64,000 bases of DNA from Panicum virgatum (Eukaryota > Streptophyta > Magnoliopsida > Poales > Poaceae): assembly GCF_016808335.1 (NCBI RefSeq), contig NC_053147.1:66772960-66836959 (forward strand). Direction: 5' to 3'. Positions 9,762 to 23,400 of this stretch are shown in pieces; position 1 is the first letter of the stretch, and each line of letters starts with the position of its first letter. The notes below the pieces were generated by a model that did not search any database, was not told where the DNA came from, and worked only from the letters and a program-made list of their open reading frames with translations. Made by a program: the position numbers and the translations under genes.

Positions 9762-10847
9762 ACCTTCTCATTCAATGAATTTGCGCTATGTTTTCACTCA
9801 TTTATGGAACTTGAGCATACAGACAGGTTATTTAAGGCTGCTGTCTGAAGTCTGAACTAGACTCTTGCGTTTTTGCACCCTGGTTGCTGGTTGGACTCCC
9901 ATGCCAATGAGGAAGTTATACAGCGGGAGGACAGCAGTGTTTTCTGTTTTTGCAGAACTTTATAAAACCAAGTCCCAGTAGTTCTCTTTCCAGTGCCTGC
10001 CGGGTCAAGCTTCTGCTTGCACTGTCTTACAGCATTCGTTCCAGTGGGCTGCTGACTTCCCGTTCTTGTTAAGCCAGGAGAGCCTCAGATTTCTTGTTAT
10101 TAAGCTGCCATCTCTGTGTCCTCTGAGCCGCGGTCCGAAGACTAACACAAAACTGAAATCTGAGACCTGGAAAGCACATGATCATACATTGTCACTCTTC
10201 TCATATCTCCTGAAACACCGGATCCATCCTCGGAAACAGAAAGTATGCACAAACCAAGGGCTAAGCAACTTGAGCTAACGTTTGCAATTTCCCATTTACT
10301 CTAGTACTGCTGCTCCTTGCCATGAACATTTCACATTGGCATGCTTTTGCTCACTATCCTGGTGCTTTGCTTCTGCAATCGCCTTTTCCAAAACGACTTT
10401 CTGTACACGCCTGTATAGCTTTGCCTTGAATTGTTTCAGTTTTGCTTCTGAGTTCTGAGCCGTGTCATGAATTTTCGTTCTTTTTTTTCATCTGAGAGGA
10501 ATGTCATGAACTGTATAGCGTTGGAGTAGAGGATTGTTTTTTTTTCTTTCTTTTTTCTGATCTGAGAGTTGAGGATTGCAGCTTGCCTCTCTGTTTCGGA
10601 GGGGATGATATATACGTGTTATGCTAATCAGGTCAGGCCCGACCCACCTAAGGAGACAGGTCGGCCCAATCCATCAACCTAAAGCCCAAATTCAAAGCGG
10701 GTCTGGACCCGCTTACGCGGCCGTCGATCCGCCAACCCGTTCGAACCGCCGGGACAAGCCCGAAACCCTTCGTCCTGCCAGCGCCGCTTTCTCATTCCCA
10801 CTCCGACTCCGAGCCCCAAAACCCTAGACCCCCTCGCCGCCGCCGCC
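9762..10847 (+). other. PPR 3' UTR and WDR75 promoter region
   Basis: No coding gene is seen. T-rich stretches lie near 10484-10560. A GC-rich block from about 10700, ending ACCCTAGACCCCCTCGCCGC before the ATG at 10848, is probably the 5' UTR of the next gene. An AAACCCTA-type motif (10800-10825) is common in promoters of plant ribosome-biogenesis genes. Confidence 0.4.
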
Positions 10848-13800
10848 ATGATCACCGGCGGCCAGAGCTTCGTCTCCGCGCCGCCGGCCTTCTCGGCCGA
10901 CGGCCGCCTCCTCCTCGTCTGCTCCGGCCGCACCGTCTCCGTCTTCAGCACCGCCACCGCCATGCTGGTAAGCCCCGCCCCGCGCGGCCGCCGCCTGCGT
11001 CCGCTTAACGAATTGGTGGTGGGGGGTTGTGACCGTTGCCTCACCGCGACCCTGTGGTTTCCGTGTCGCAGGTGTCGGAGCTGGAGGGGCACGAGGGGGA
11101 CGTCACCGCCGTGGTGGTGGTGCCGCCGCCGGCTGGTGCGGCTGCGACCCCGGCGGCCAAGCTCGCGAGCAACTGCTGGACCGCGGGGCTCGACGGCGTG
11201 CTCATATACTGGGACTTCGTGGCGGCGGAGGCCGTGCGGAAGGTCCAGGTCGGACTCCCCGTCCACTCCATGGTAAGCTCAAGCTGCTGCCTCAGCAATT
11301 TCGTAGCTCTGGTTATTATTGGTCTTTATGCTGAGCTGAGTGAATTTGAGATTAAATATGCCAATTTGCATGCTTATGTTTTGATTCTGTGTGCACAGGT
11401 GATTCCTAACATATGTAGGACCTCAAAAGGAGCTGAGGTGTCGACTCCCTTTGCATTTGTCTCTGTCGAAGATACAAGTAAGCCAGTTAATGAACCAAAA
11501 GCTCTGCGTGGGCAGATGAGAATTTATGACCTGACGAAGGGGCGTAAAGTGGGTTATCTCCTGGCTGAGGTGAGGTTTTTCAGCTTTATACCTTCTCTGA
11601 TCATTGTTAATTTTCCGACCACTTTCCACATGAATAACTATTAGAATTTTGATGTACTTTATATGGACAGTTATGCTTGGAATAGTAATTCGCTTGAATA
11701 GCTATGAAATTTGCCTTTAATCTTGGTATGTAAATTGGAAATGATTAAAATTTTCAATTGGAAAGTACAGAATTTTGTTTTTTTATCAGTACAGAATTTT
11801 TTGAAGATGTGTTGCTGTTGAATTTTTTTTCAGTGTTTGAAACTTACTTCTATGCACTATTTACTCTAATTTAAGCAGACAAGGAAACCAGAAAAGATTG
11901 TTGCAAGTAGTTCTGGGGAATTCTTGGGCATTACAAATAAAAGAAAGCTCCATATCTGGAGAATACCAACGAAAGATTTCAAGCATGATAAGATTAGGAA
12001 GATAAAGCTCCGGCACACTAAAAACCTGACCACTCTGGCTTTCCATCCAAGCGAGGGAATTGTGGCTGCTGGTGATGTAACAGGGAGGATCTTGATTTGG
12101 AGAGGTTTTGGAAATGCAAAGTTCTCTGAAAGTAGTGCAAAGTCGAAGGTGGATGAAGGAAGGGATGGTGTTAGGGGCAATGATGATGCAGACACTTGCA
12201 CGACATGGCATTGGCATTCAAGCAGAGTGAGGTTTCTCAAATTTTCCTCTGATGGAGCATACTTGTTCTCAGGTTTGGCTTACTGATTCATTTACCTTCT
12301 ATCTACATCAGTTTAATTCGGTCTTTTCCTGGAACATCTGTAATGATGGCCTGATTTTTTTTTGGCTTTATAATTCTCAGACAAATTTTCTGTTTTGTAG
12401 GTGGTTTGGAGGGAGTTATTGTTGTATGGCAGTTAGATACTGGAAAGAGAAGATATAAACCGCGTCTGGGGTCTCCTCTTTTGTTCTTTGTAGATTCTCC
12501 AGATTCTTCCATTTCCTGTGTAAGTGTCCTTCTGTTAGCTTCCTTTACCCAATGCCTTTTCTCTGCAGAGCAAATTATATTGTTGATTTATGAAGTTTTA
12601 GGATCTGTATTCAAATGGAAGTTTAGTGAATCATGTTTCAGTCTTGCGCAGAAATTATGTCGCTAATCGATTAAAATCAAAATAATAATTCAAATTTTGA
12701 GACCAGCGCATCTCCTAGTATAGATGGAAATACATCAACAAATTTGTCCTATGGTCATGCGTGGATCTCATACTGTTATCACTGTCACTCCTTGTTTTCT
12801 TACGTATTATAGTATAGAAACATAAAATCAAGTTCCCTCCACTTTAGTTCCTGAGTTTGCCCAAGACCATATTCTAGTTAAACCTATATCTATGCTTAAT
12901 GACTGGGGAAATTTACTCTGCATTTGTGGTACTAGTTCAAATAATCATTTGATACTCCCTACTTTTTCTTTTGTTGTACAAATATGGGTATAATGACTAA
13001 TTTAAGTCTCATCATATGAGGAAACCTATCTAATAAAGAAAGTTGTTTGTGTGTCTATCCGCATGGCAGCGTAAGCTAGTGCTAACTATGCAGTGACATA
13101 ACATAAAGGTATGGTGGTATGCGTTAGTATAAAGAACTGGTTGCATAATGTTGTTAGAGCTGACAGTGAGGTAAACTAGAGTCCTGCTTTTGATTTGTAA
13201 TTGTCCAAGCACGAGGAGGATTCATAATGGTTCGCTGGTGTGGGACTGGTTCAGTCACTCATGAATGCTTCAAGCTACATCTTTGATATGCTCTGTTGGA
13301 TTTCCCTGTCCACTGTTTGAATGATGGCTGATGTTGTTCGCTTTCTAGGTGTCATGTACAAATAACCAAGTGTATCTCCTAAAAATGCCTAATATGGAGG
13401 TCATGAGATCTATTGCTGGAATTAAGGTTTGTAACTTGAAAAATGTGCAGCTTTTTTCCTTCAAGAGTATGCAATTAAATATCATTGCTAGTTCTGGTTT
13501 CCAACTCTCCATATTTCTGATGTATACTAATTTAATTGTATGGTCTTGATCTCACGATTATCCTTTTCTATATTCATCTCTTTAGCTGCCAACTGCTTCC
13601 CCGAGCTTGGGTGGATCTGATCGGGTTGTGTACGGATTTGATTATACTAATAAACTTGTTGCTATACCGACGGAAGATTACTGCATACAGTTCTACAATC
13701 TGTTCGAGAACACTGAGGTTTCAGAGGTAAGCAATCAACCTAACAGAGGAATTTCAATTGTTTACTCAGTCCTCCTTTGGGCAGTGTATCGATTGATGAG

Positions 13801-16800
13801 TGGTTAGCACGATGAACATTTTATAGTGCAACTAATCCCAGTATTGTTAACCTTTTCAGTTGCAAGTATGTGAGAGGAATTTTCAGCCTGTTGACGATAT
13901 CACGGTAAGATGCCATGTACCTTTCTGTATATTTCTAGTCCTGTACTGTGTACTCACTTTACCTTCTTTTTATTTCCCCTTTTCCTTTTCTTTGTTTCTG
14001 TTCTCGGTTTATTATGTTCCAAACATTTCACACTACTATATGCTGCTTTACAATTTTTTTTGTTACTTACCTTTATGCTGTATTTGATACACTTTCTACA
14101 TAGTCTTAACTGTCCTGAATATCTTTTGTTTGCATTTTCGTGATAAAAAAAAACTAGTTACCATTGCTGCTTGAATAATTTGTTGTTCTTGTTTGGTATT
14201 CAGAATTTAACTTTAGTTTTTGACATGTTCCATTTTTTTTCTTGGCTACAGATGTACATTTCCTTAGTTTCATTGTCAATAGATGGCAGTTTGATGTGCA
14301 CTGTGGACGTCAAGCTTCCTGAAGAAGAATTAGGTGGTCTTGTTACACTGAAGTTCTGGAATCATGGGTCTAGTGCAGGAAATTATTTTTTGTCCACTGT
14401 CATTTATGAGCCTCACAGGTTGGTTCATGTTTATAAGGCTTCTGATAAATACAAAATGAATGTATGAAACTATTTTCTCTAACTTTTATATTTAATCTTT
14501 CATGCAGTGATGCTGGGGTTTCTGCTGTCGCTTTCCGTCCAGGAAGAAATATGGCTGTGAGCTCTTCTTTTGGTGGTAACTTCAAGGTGTGCATGTCTGT
14601 TATCTTTGAGAGGATGCCCTGTTTCCTTATTTCATAAAGCATGTCTGTGATCTTTGAGAGGATGCCATGATTCCTTATTTCGTAAGTTTTATTGTTCGGT
14701 TTTATAGGTTTGGGTCCAGAGTTTGTCTTCACAATCAAGCAATGAAAGAAATTATGCTGGTTGGAGATGCCAATCGGTTGGCTCTTACAAGTGAGTTACT
14801 CTGTTTACCTTTGAGCAATACCTATTGATATGGTTAAAATTTATCTTAAGCAGATTTGTAAACCTTTTACATAACCACACAATTAGTATGCCAGCATTCA
14901 ATTTTTTATTTTATTACTATGTGAAGCAGATAATATTCTGAGCAATTGGAATTTTGCAGGAAGAAACCTATGACAGCAGCAGCCTTCTCAGCCGATGGAT
15001 CTGTTCTTGCAGTTGCAGCTGAGAGTGTCATCACATTGTGGGATCCTGATAGCAATGCACTTGTTGGTGTAATTGCAGAAACACTATCGGTATCTGATTA
15101 GACCTTGACTTGTGTTGTATGTTTTGCCTCTGCTTTAAAACAGCAGTTTGATGTGTGTCAATTATTGTATTTGCAGCCAATTACAAATCTTTCTTTTGTT
15201 GGGACATCGGTGTTTTTGATGTCTCTGTGCCAGAGTTCAAGACCAGAGGTTACTGTATGGAATGTTTCAAATCTTTCCATGCAGTGGGCTTACAGCATTT
15301 ATGCCGAAGGTACAAAACTACGTTGGCAACACAATTTGTGCTATCTAGACTTAGCAAGGCCAAAATACTATGCATGCTCTACTTCTTACTGTGCATTTTG
15401 CTTTGTCCTATTGGGATTTGGGGAAAATACAATTTGTAGTTCTGGTGCTTGGGTATGGATCAGTTCCCTGGTCATGATTGCAGAGGCACATAAGTTGAAT
15501 CTGACAGCCTTGTTACAGTAATTGTTGCTCTTTATTTGTCTAATTAAGTTCCAGCATGATCATCATGGTGAATCTGGCCTGCTTAAAGGCTGCCGTATTA
15601 CATTGTAGTAGCTCATTTCCACTGCTATCACATTTGAATGCTGCTACTGTTGTAATACTTATCTCTGTGCGAGTCCTCTTTATCAACATTATCAAATGTT
15701 GTTTGACAATTGGGTTTGTGAAAACTAATTTCTGGTCAATGAGCAAGCACATTTGATCTTGTTCTCATATTGATGTTTTATTTTTACAGCTGCATGCTGT
15801 TCGCCAGATGGGAATGAATTTGCGGTTCTTACTCTTCTGAGCTGTCCTGATGGAGGAACATCGACGGAGCAAAATGGAGCGATTCTACTTTTTAATGCAG
15901 AAAGCCCGAACCCTGTTGCCTCCTGGTCGGTAAAGAAAGTATGTCCATTTGACTTTTTGACTTGTCATATCACTTGTTTTTGCTTTGGAGTATTGCTCCA
16001 TTGGATATACTTAAGGAACTGATATTTATTCTTTTTAATATTCTCATGTTTATACTTGCATTGTTGGATAGCACAGTGTGCTTAGTTGCCTATTCCTTTA
16101 GTTCTCCAATAAAATTTATGTTCGTTTGTTTCCTTCTGCATGTATTATTAGATAGCACACAATGGACTGAGGAACCATAATAACTCTCAACTTTGGTTGA
16201 TCTCACTTTTTCCAGGCAAGGGGTGGCAGCATTTCTTTTGTGAAGGGTGACGTCTCTTCGAAAGATAAAGAGACAATGTTGCTGGTTTATGTAAATGGTT
16301 CTCATGAATATGTCATCTTTGATCCCCGGAAGAGAGAAGAGTTGGTCGTTAGCAGGAACATAGACAAGAAGGTTCAAGCTGAGGAACTTGGTGAGTGTGT
16401 TGCATGGGTTGTTACATTGTTCCTGGACGCATTCTTTTATACTCTACTGCCACGTATTCACATCTTCTCTACAATCCTTGCTACTATTGTCGCTTGTTAT
16501 ATGTTATGATTTTCTGATGAGGTTCTGGAAAATGTTTGATCTGTAACTAGCAAAAAATGGCTGTGTTGTCCCATTTCCTTTCAACTTCAAAACATTGTGT
16601 AAAAGCACTGACCCTCTTGTCTGTTTTTTTTTTCAGCACTAATCGGCTACGCATCTATCTACGGAGAGCTTCCAAAGCTGGAGTCAAAGAAAGAGGTTTC
16701 AGATGTTCCATTTATCCCTTCAGACAGGCCTTGGGAGACCATATTCAGTGGCTCGTCACATGTTCTTCCGCCCCTCACAAAACTATGTTCAGCTTTCTTG

Positions 16801-16839
16801 TCATCATTGCTCGAGAAGAGACCAGTCGCAAATGAGTGA
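10848..16839 (+). CDS. WDR75: WDR75/Utp17 (Nan1) homologue, SSU processome WD40 protein
   Basis: WDR75/Utp17 is a subunit of the UtpA (t-UTP) complex. It supports rDNA transcription and early 18S pre-rRNA processing in the nucleolus. Sixteen exons join in frame: 10848-10967, 11072-11272, 11399-11569, 11879-12272, 12401-12519, 13349-13426, 13586-13726, 13860-13904, 14252-14418, 14508-14586, 14708-14790, 14960-15089, 15177-15309, 15790-15938, 16216-16390, 16637-16839. All have GT-AG borders and give 795 residues, near the family length. WD40 blades include ELEGHEGDVTAV...AGLDGVLIYWDF, LRHTKNLTTLAFHPSEG...GDVTGRILIW, SSRVRFLKFSSDGAYLFSGGLEGVIVVWQL, VSAVAFRPGRNMAVSSSFGGNFKVW and MTAAAFSADGSVLAVAAESVITLWD. 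The C-terminal tail (FSGSSHVLPPLTKLCSAFLSSLL) is the characteristic WDR75 ending. Exon phases agree at every junction, so the model is firm. No defect is seen. Confidence 0.93.
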
Positions 16840-17536
16840 GACACCCCAAAGTTTTGTCCCATCATACCCATTGCAAAATGGCAATGCAGAAAGAACTCCA
16901 CTGACTTAGACGCAACAAAGGTGATCGGTCCATGCTGGAATGCAGAAGCTACTCATGTGGAGATCCTGGGTGGTGCTGTTGAGCCGTGAGCACGGGCTAG
17001 CATCGGCTGAAACCAAGCCCGTTTTGTAGTGGTACCAAGTGATTGGCAACCTACTGATCCGTAGCAGTTTTGTTTCCTTGACAGCTTCACATGTAAGCCA
17101 GACAACCAAACTGGCAATTTTTTGTGTGATATGATGTCTGCAGCTTGTTCCATGTCTTCGCTAGCTTGTTCCATTTCTTTTCACTGTGGTAGTGTAGCTC
17201 GGTCCAAGTAGCAGCTTATATTTTTGTCAATGTGTTCATGGGCCAGAAAAAAGGCCACTTGCAAAAGTTTATGTTGTATAAGTGGACACGAACATTGCAT
17301 GGCCTAACTGAACTATCACCCAGATGGATCAACCGTGTTCAACTGTCAACCAGCTGCCTGCAACGAGCAGCAGCTAGGAGGCGAGTAGGAGAGGCAACAC
17401 TGGAGCATGCCCTTCTCCTGACAGGTCCCCTACAAACCCCTACCTAAAACCTCGTCACGGCGTCCTATACATACGGCCTCGCCGCCGCGCACAACCACGC
17501 CGTGCCAAGAAGCCAACCCACACGGACAGTCCGGCA
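16840..17536 (+). other. WDR75 3' region and promoter of the secreted-protein gene
   Basis: No gene is seen. A TATA-like motif CCTATACATACGG lies at about 17464-17476, some 60 bp before the next start codon. It is a plausible core promoter. Confidence 0.45.
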
Positions 17537-18199
17537 ATGGACCACCACCGTCGTCGCCGCTGCTGGCCCGCCGCCACTGTCGCAGCGACGCTCTGCCTTG
17601 TCCTCGCGCTCGGCGGGAGGAGCGGCGCCGCGGCGAGGCCGCTGAGGCGCCTGCACGCGGCGGAGGGGAGCACGGAGTCCGCGGCGTCGGAGGCGGTGCT
17701 CGACGTGACGGCGGCCGAGGCGCCGGAGGCCACCAGGTGGGCCGGAGCCGCCGGGGGCGAGGAGGGCCAGGACGATCTCGGCGCGGGGAAGTGGCTGCCG
17801 CTGCCCATGCCGATGCCGATGCCGGCGGGGAGCGCGCTGGCGGGCGGGCTGCGGTTCCCGCCGGTGTCGTTCCCGCTGTCCGGCGCGTCCATGCCGTGGC
17901 TCCCCGGCGCGCCGCCCGCGTTCGCCGGGATGCCGGCGCTCGTGCCCCCGTACGTGGGCGCCACGCGGCAGGAGCAGCTCAGCCTGTGGGCGTCGCTGTT
18001 CAACCCGTTCCAGGTAAGGCCGAGGGTGCCCGGCGCTCTGAGCGGCGAGACGGCGGCGGCGGGGACCGGCGCCCCGGCCATCGCCAGCGGCGGGAAGGCC
18101 GCCGAGGGGGCGACCATGGACGTGCCCGCCGCCGTCGCCGCGCAGGTCGCCCAGTCCAAGTGGGGCGTCTTCTCGGGCAACATCGATCGCCGCAACTAG
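17537..18199 (+). CDS. Small secreted Pro/Met/Ala-rich protein of unknown function
   Basis: I do not recognise a family. The intronless frame encodes 220 residues. A basic start (MDHHRRRRCW) is followed by a hydrophobic core (AATVAATLCLVLAL, residues about 12-27) and a likely signal-peptidase site near GAAA/RP. This suggests export to the apoplast. The mature part has an acidic stretch, then four PM dipeptides (LPMPMPMPAG), a Gly/Pro/Phe/Met-rich middle (RFPPVSFPLSGASMPWLPGAPPAFAGMPALVPPY) and a C-terminus QSKWGVFSGNIDRRN. The segment TRQEQLSLWASLFNPFQ is followed exactly by CAG/GTAAGG, a perfect splice donor at 18014, so a spliced isoform is possible although the frame stays open. Very high GC content, the TATA-like motif and the clean open frame support a real gene. 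Confidence 0.65.
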   Translation: MDHHRRRRCWPAATVAATLCLVLALGGRSGAAARPLRRLHAAEGSTESAASEAVLDVTAAEAPEATRWAGAAGGEEGQDDLGAGKWLPLPMPMPMPAGSALAGGLRFPPVSFPLSGASMPWLPGAPPAFAGMPALVPPYVGATRQEQLSLWASLFNPFQVRPRVPGALSGETAAAGTGAPAIASGGKAAEGATMDVPAAVAAQVAQSKWGVFSGNIDRRN

Positions 18200-18836
18200 A
18201 TAGCTCATGGCTAGTCATGTGGCGAAATAAGCCGATTAGCTTAGTAGATGAAAAAAATGGTAGACTAATTAAGGAAAATGTTAGTAGCATACTAAACTTT
18301 TTGCAGTTTGAGCAAAATGTTTGTATCAAGGAGCAGTCGAGAGAGTTAGAGAAGGTTGTTGTCTATTCATTTCCGTGATGTTCTTTAAACTCGATATGTG
18401 TACTAAATTCAGTGTCAGTTTCATGAAGATTTTTTTTTCTACAAAAGTACGGTGATATTTGTTTCCATTTCAGTTTCAGTACATACAGTATTCGCGATCC
18501 AATCTGAGGGGGTCGTAACAGTAAATTCCATGCGATGCAGGGTCCCATGCGCAAAACGTCCCTCCGGTGCCGCGCTGGGATCAACCTGGGCCGCACGTTC
18601 CGATCGCACGGTCAGGGAAGACCCAGTTCGTTTGACCCAGGTCAGGTCAGTGGCCCATCCCACGTGGCGGTCGCCGGCTTCCTCCGCCAGTCCGCCGCCG
18701 CCGCCGCCGCCACGCGGCGGCGCCTCCCGCTCCCGAGGGCGTCCACTGACGGAATGAGTGGCTGGACTGGAGGCAGGGTCATCTCCCGATTACCAGCTCC
18801 TCCTAATGCAGGAGGATTCGTAGCATGAGTCCATCT
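18200..18836. other. Downstream spacer, no gene seen
   Basis: It holds the 3' UTR of the secreted-protein gene and a GC-rich patch at about 18560-18760 with no coding domain on either strand. Confidence 0.4.
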
Positions 18837-19154
18837 GCTTTGTTTCTAAAAGATTTTAAAAAACACTTTGACTGCTAATTAAATATATTAAATAAAGATA
18901 GTTTACAAAACTAACTTCAGAATCTTTGTGCTAGTAAATCTGAAGAATCTAATGAGGTCTTTGACCACATTATTAGATGATGATTACTGTAGCATCACTT
19001 TAGCCAATCATCAATTAATTACCGTCATTTGATTAATCGCGAAAAGTTACACCCATCTGTAAAGAGATTTTGCAAATAAATTTAATTTAGCAATCCATGC
19101 ATACAAGATTTCCTCCTAGAAAAATCCTAGAACAGAGAAATCAAACAAGACCAT
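18837..19154. mobile_element. MITE of the GGCC-TGTTTAG family (degenerate copy)
   Basis: It shares the diagnostic inner blocks of a high-copy grass MITE family seen six more times in this window. These are AATTAAATATATTAAATAAAG, GAATCTAATGAGG, GATTACTGTAGCATCAC, TTAATTACCGTCATTTGATTAATCG and the end ATCAAACAAGACC. The termini are degraded, so the borders are approximate. Confidence 0.6.
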
Positions 19155-19257
19155 TATTACTGCCTCCAATCGCCAAGATGCTATGCTTCCAAGAACACCT
19201 GGTCGGCTGTGCTTTCCAAGAAATTCAGCACCGAAAGACTAGAGTTAGCCATCATAA

Positions 19258-19550
19258 GAGCATGGCTAATAATAGCGCCAAGTGTTTTGCTATAAGCTAA
19301 GTAACAAGAGCCAAGTTATATAATAATTAGGCTTTTACTTGTCTTCAAATATTTTTTATTATTATATGGTTCCATTCTCTTTCCTATTGTACTCATATAG
19401 ATCTTTATTAGGACCCACTATTACGTATGCATCCGTGCCCAATTTGGTGCTTAACTAGGAGCCAAGCTCTCTTCTCTCTCCTCCCTTCCCCCTTCCACAT
19501 CATCAAAATTACTGACTAGCTTGGCTATAAGTTTATTATTATACCTGCTC
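19258..19550. mobile_element. Tourist-type MITE, TSD TAA
   Basis: The left end is GAGCATGGCTAATAATAG and the right end, in reverse complement, is GAGCAGGTATAATAATAAAC. TAA flanks both sides (19255-19257 and 19551-19553). It is 293 bp, AT-rich and non-coding. Confidence 0.75.
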
Positions 19551-19553
19551 TAA

Positions 19554-20478
19554 GCTGCCCATTTCTGCTTGGATGAGGTATGGACTGAACAGGGAATTAC
19601 TTTCTCTCAGTGAAGCCATCTACCTGTTTCTGTCAACCACCCAGCTTCTCTGCTCACCTTATTCTCTCAAACAAAACTGCCCAGAAGCTTTCCAAAGAAT
19701 CATGAAGACTAGCCAAAGCAACCAGCACTGATCATCCCCTAACTGAATCACAATTAGGCACATCAATATTTTCTAGCACAAACCTTGAACCTCATGCATG
19801 GTCATCCTAGGACTACGAAAGATTCTTCTACTTAGTAAATTTCCTTCAGAATATGATGGAAAATCATTTTCCAATCTCCAACAACTAATAACATAATATG
19901 ACGAAAATCATTTTCATCAAATTAATGCGTCATCCAGCAAGCTTGTCACGCATGATTCTGATGTAGAAACCGCTGGCACCTTTATGTCAGTGTACAGGAG
20001 TTAAGTGAGGTAGCCAAGATGCTAGCAGATCAGGTATGGTTAGCCAGGGGAGGGATGTGAGCCACAAGACAAGAAGGTTGTAGCCGTCAGAGCAAAGGCG
20101 GCGACCCTGAGCCTCAGGAGGGCTCCTGCTGCTGCGTTCCCTGCCTCTCATCTGATGGGCTGAGAACACTCTGACGCCATGGAATGGAGCTCGCTCGGTT
20201 CTCTGGTGCAAGTAGAGGCCCCAGATGGAGAATAAAATATGTGGCCAGGGATCCCGAGGATCTGTTTTGAGGCCACGGCTGTTATGAATTTCTGATGATG
20301 AAGGGCGGCATGAGATCCCATGCCAGACTTTTCCTTTCTTCTTCCTTTTTGGACTTTCTATCTTGGAATAAAATATTCCTTCTCACTTTCTTGGAGAATT
20401 CATTGCCTTTTCATTTTGTTTTTTTTTCATGTGTTAGTCATGGTTGGCTTGTGTCGAAGAAAAAAAGAGACTAGGGTT
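19554..20478. other. Intergenic spacer, nothing recognised
   Basis: No conserved frame, RNA gene or element end was recognised. Short open frames on both strands lack any family signal. Confidence 0.4.
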
Positions 20479-20487
20479 CATGTCTCA

Positions 20488-23400
20488 TTTCAAATTTGAA
20501 AGAGGATGGTTGATTAGAGATGGTTTCTACGATATGGTTGTAAACATTTGGCAATCAGACGTTTCGGGACGTACACCCCTTGAGAGATGGCAGAATAAAA
20601 TATGCAGGCTCAGACAACATCTCAGAGGCTGGGCTAAGCATGCAGCAGAAACATAGAAAAGAAAAGAAGAAGCTTTTAGCTCTTTTAGAAAATTTAGATA
20701 AAAAGGCCAAGTTGGCACCTCTTTCTAATCAAGAAATTAATTATAAACACTACCTAAAAGAGATATTAGTCCTTCTTTTGAGAGAAGAAGAGATCAAATG
20801 GTACGAGAGAGCTAAGGTTAAAACTCTTCTGGAGGGAGACGATAATACTAGGTTCTCCCATCTAGTTGCTAATGGTAAACACCGAAAACAACACATTTAT
20901 AAACTTGAAAATGATCAAGGGGTTGTTATTGGTGATGATCAGCTTAAAAGCCATATCACTCAGTTTTATAAAAACCTCTTTGGGACTCCAGACATGTCGG
21001 AGATTACACTTATGGAAAATCAAATCTTGGATATTCCACAAGTTTCCCAAGAGGAGAATGATGTGCTCATCAGCGAATTCACAGAAACTAAAGTAAAAGA
21101 TGCTATGTTCCAGATGGAACATAATAAGGCACCTGGTCCTGATGGTTTTCCAATGGAATTTTATCAAGTCTTCTGGAACTTAATTAAGGACGACCTTATG
21201 GCTCTTTTTACGGATTTCCACAAAGAGGAATTAAACCTCTATAGCTTGAATTTTGGGATCATCACGCTAATTCCTAAAGTTTAGGAAGCTACTAAAATTC
21301 AACAATATAGGACGATCTGTGTCCTCAATGTCAGCTTCAAAATTTTTACCAAAGTTGGCACGAATAGGTTGAATAAGGTAGCTTAGACGGTGGTGAGTCC
21401 TACGCAGACTGCCTTTATGCCAGGCAGGAATATCATGGAGGGTGTCGTTATTCTACATGAGACTATCCATGAACTGCATACCAAAAAGCGTGATGGGGTC
21501 GTTTTCAAAATTGATTTTGAAAAGACCTACGATAAGGTTAAGTGGTCATTCCTTCAGCAAACTCTACGCATAAAAGGTTTCTCTCCTAAATAGTGTAGAT
21601 GGATTGAAGGAATGGTGACTCGCGGGAGTGTGGGAATCAAAGTTAATGACGATATTGGTCCCTACTTCCAAACGAAGAGAGGGCTCCGTCAGGGAGATCC
21701 GATGTCACCTATCTTATTTAACATTGCGGCTGATATGTTGGCTCTCCTGATTAAAAGAGCAAAGGTCGATGGTCAAATAAGAGGTGTCATTCCTCATCTT
21801 TTAGATGATGGCTTGTCGATTTTGCAATATGCTAATGACACTATCATCTTTTTAGATCATGACTTGGAACAAGCAAAGAATCTCAAACTTTTGCTATGTG
21901 CCTTCGAATAGTTATCCGGTCTAAAGATTAATTTCCACAAGAGTGAAATCTTCTGCTATGGTGCAGCAAAACAAATGGAGGATATTTATACCGATCTCTT
22001 TGGTTGTAACGCAGGAGAATACCCTTTCAGATATCTGGGGATTCCAATGCACCATAGACAACTCCTTAATTCTGAATGGAGTAAAGTTGAAGATCGTTTT
22101 GAGAAAAAGCTATCCTACTGGAAAGTAAAGTACCTATCTTATGGTGGACGTTTGGTTCTACTAAACTTGGTACTTAGTAACCTACTTATGTTTATGATGT
22201 CTTTTTTTGAGATCCCCAAAGGGGTGCTCAAGAATCTTGACCATTTTAGATTAAGAGTTTTTTTGGCAAGGATCTTCGGATAAGCATAAGCATCACCTTG
22301 CCAAATGGGACATCTTGTGCCGTCCTAAAGAACAGGGGGGACTTGGGATCTTAAATTTACAGTTGCAGAATAAATATTTACTGTCAAAATAGTTTGTAAA
22401 TTTGCTAAACACCTATGGTTTGTGGCAAAATCTACTAACTAATAAATACCTAAGATCTAAGTCGCTCTCTCAGGTCAAGGCCAAACCTTGCGACTCTCAT
22501 TTCTGGAGAGGACTGATGAAAATAAAAGATGAGGTGTTGGCTAAAAGCTCCTTTCAAATTAAAGATGGGAGCAAGACTAGGTTCTGGGAGGATACGTGGG
22601 CAGGTCAGGAGCCTTTCAAAGTTTGTTATCCATCAATCTATAATATTGTGCGTGACCCTCATGCAACGGTGGCCAAAGTAATGGCTACGAGACTCCTCAA
22701 TTTATCTTTCAGAAGGGCATTGGTGGATAACAAACTTGTCGAATGGCACAATCTGGTAGCACAGATCGCCCATGTTGATTTGGTGGATGGGTTAGATAGT
22801 TTTAGGTGGAACTTGACCAAATTCGGGTTTTTATAGTTCGATCTTTCTATCTGCATCTTATTGATACACATCCGCCATTTAGACATAAGTTGATCTGGAA
22901 GTTGAAGATTTCTCTAAAAATTAAGATTTTCTTCTGGCTTTTACAAAGGGGAGTGATTTTAACTAAAGACAACCTCGCTAAGAAAAACTGGACGGGAAGC
23001 CAAAAATGTTGTGGGTGTAACAGTAATGAGAATATCAAACACATTTTCCTGGATTGTCCTTATGCGAGAATAGTCTGGAGGATTATCTTTTATGCTACAG
23101 GCTTGATGCCACCTAGATCGATTCGCCATATGTTTGACTCGTGGCTTTCTAATCAATCTAAAAATATTAGGAACTTGATTTGGGTGGGGGTCGCTGCTGT
23201 TTGCTGGGCCATTTGGAGATGTCGAAATGATATTATTTTTAACAAAATTAAAGTTAATTCGATTTTGCAGGTTATCTTCAGGGGAACGTACTGGTTACGG
23301 TTCTGGGCGCAGCTGCAGCGTGAGGAGCATGCTAAGAACACACTCTCCGTGATGAGCAGAAACATAGAGATCATTGCTATGGAGCTAGTCAAGGGAGGGT

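Noticed and set aside
17465..18208. Two minus-strand frames of about 246 codons opposite the secreted-protein gene
   Set aside because: High GC keeps all frames open. Only the plus-strand frame has a signal peptide, a TATA-like upstream motif and sensible composition.
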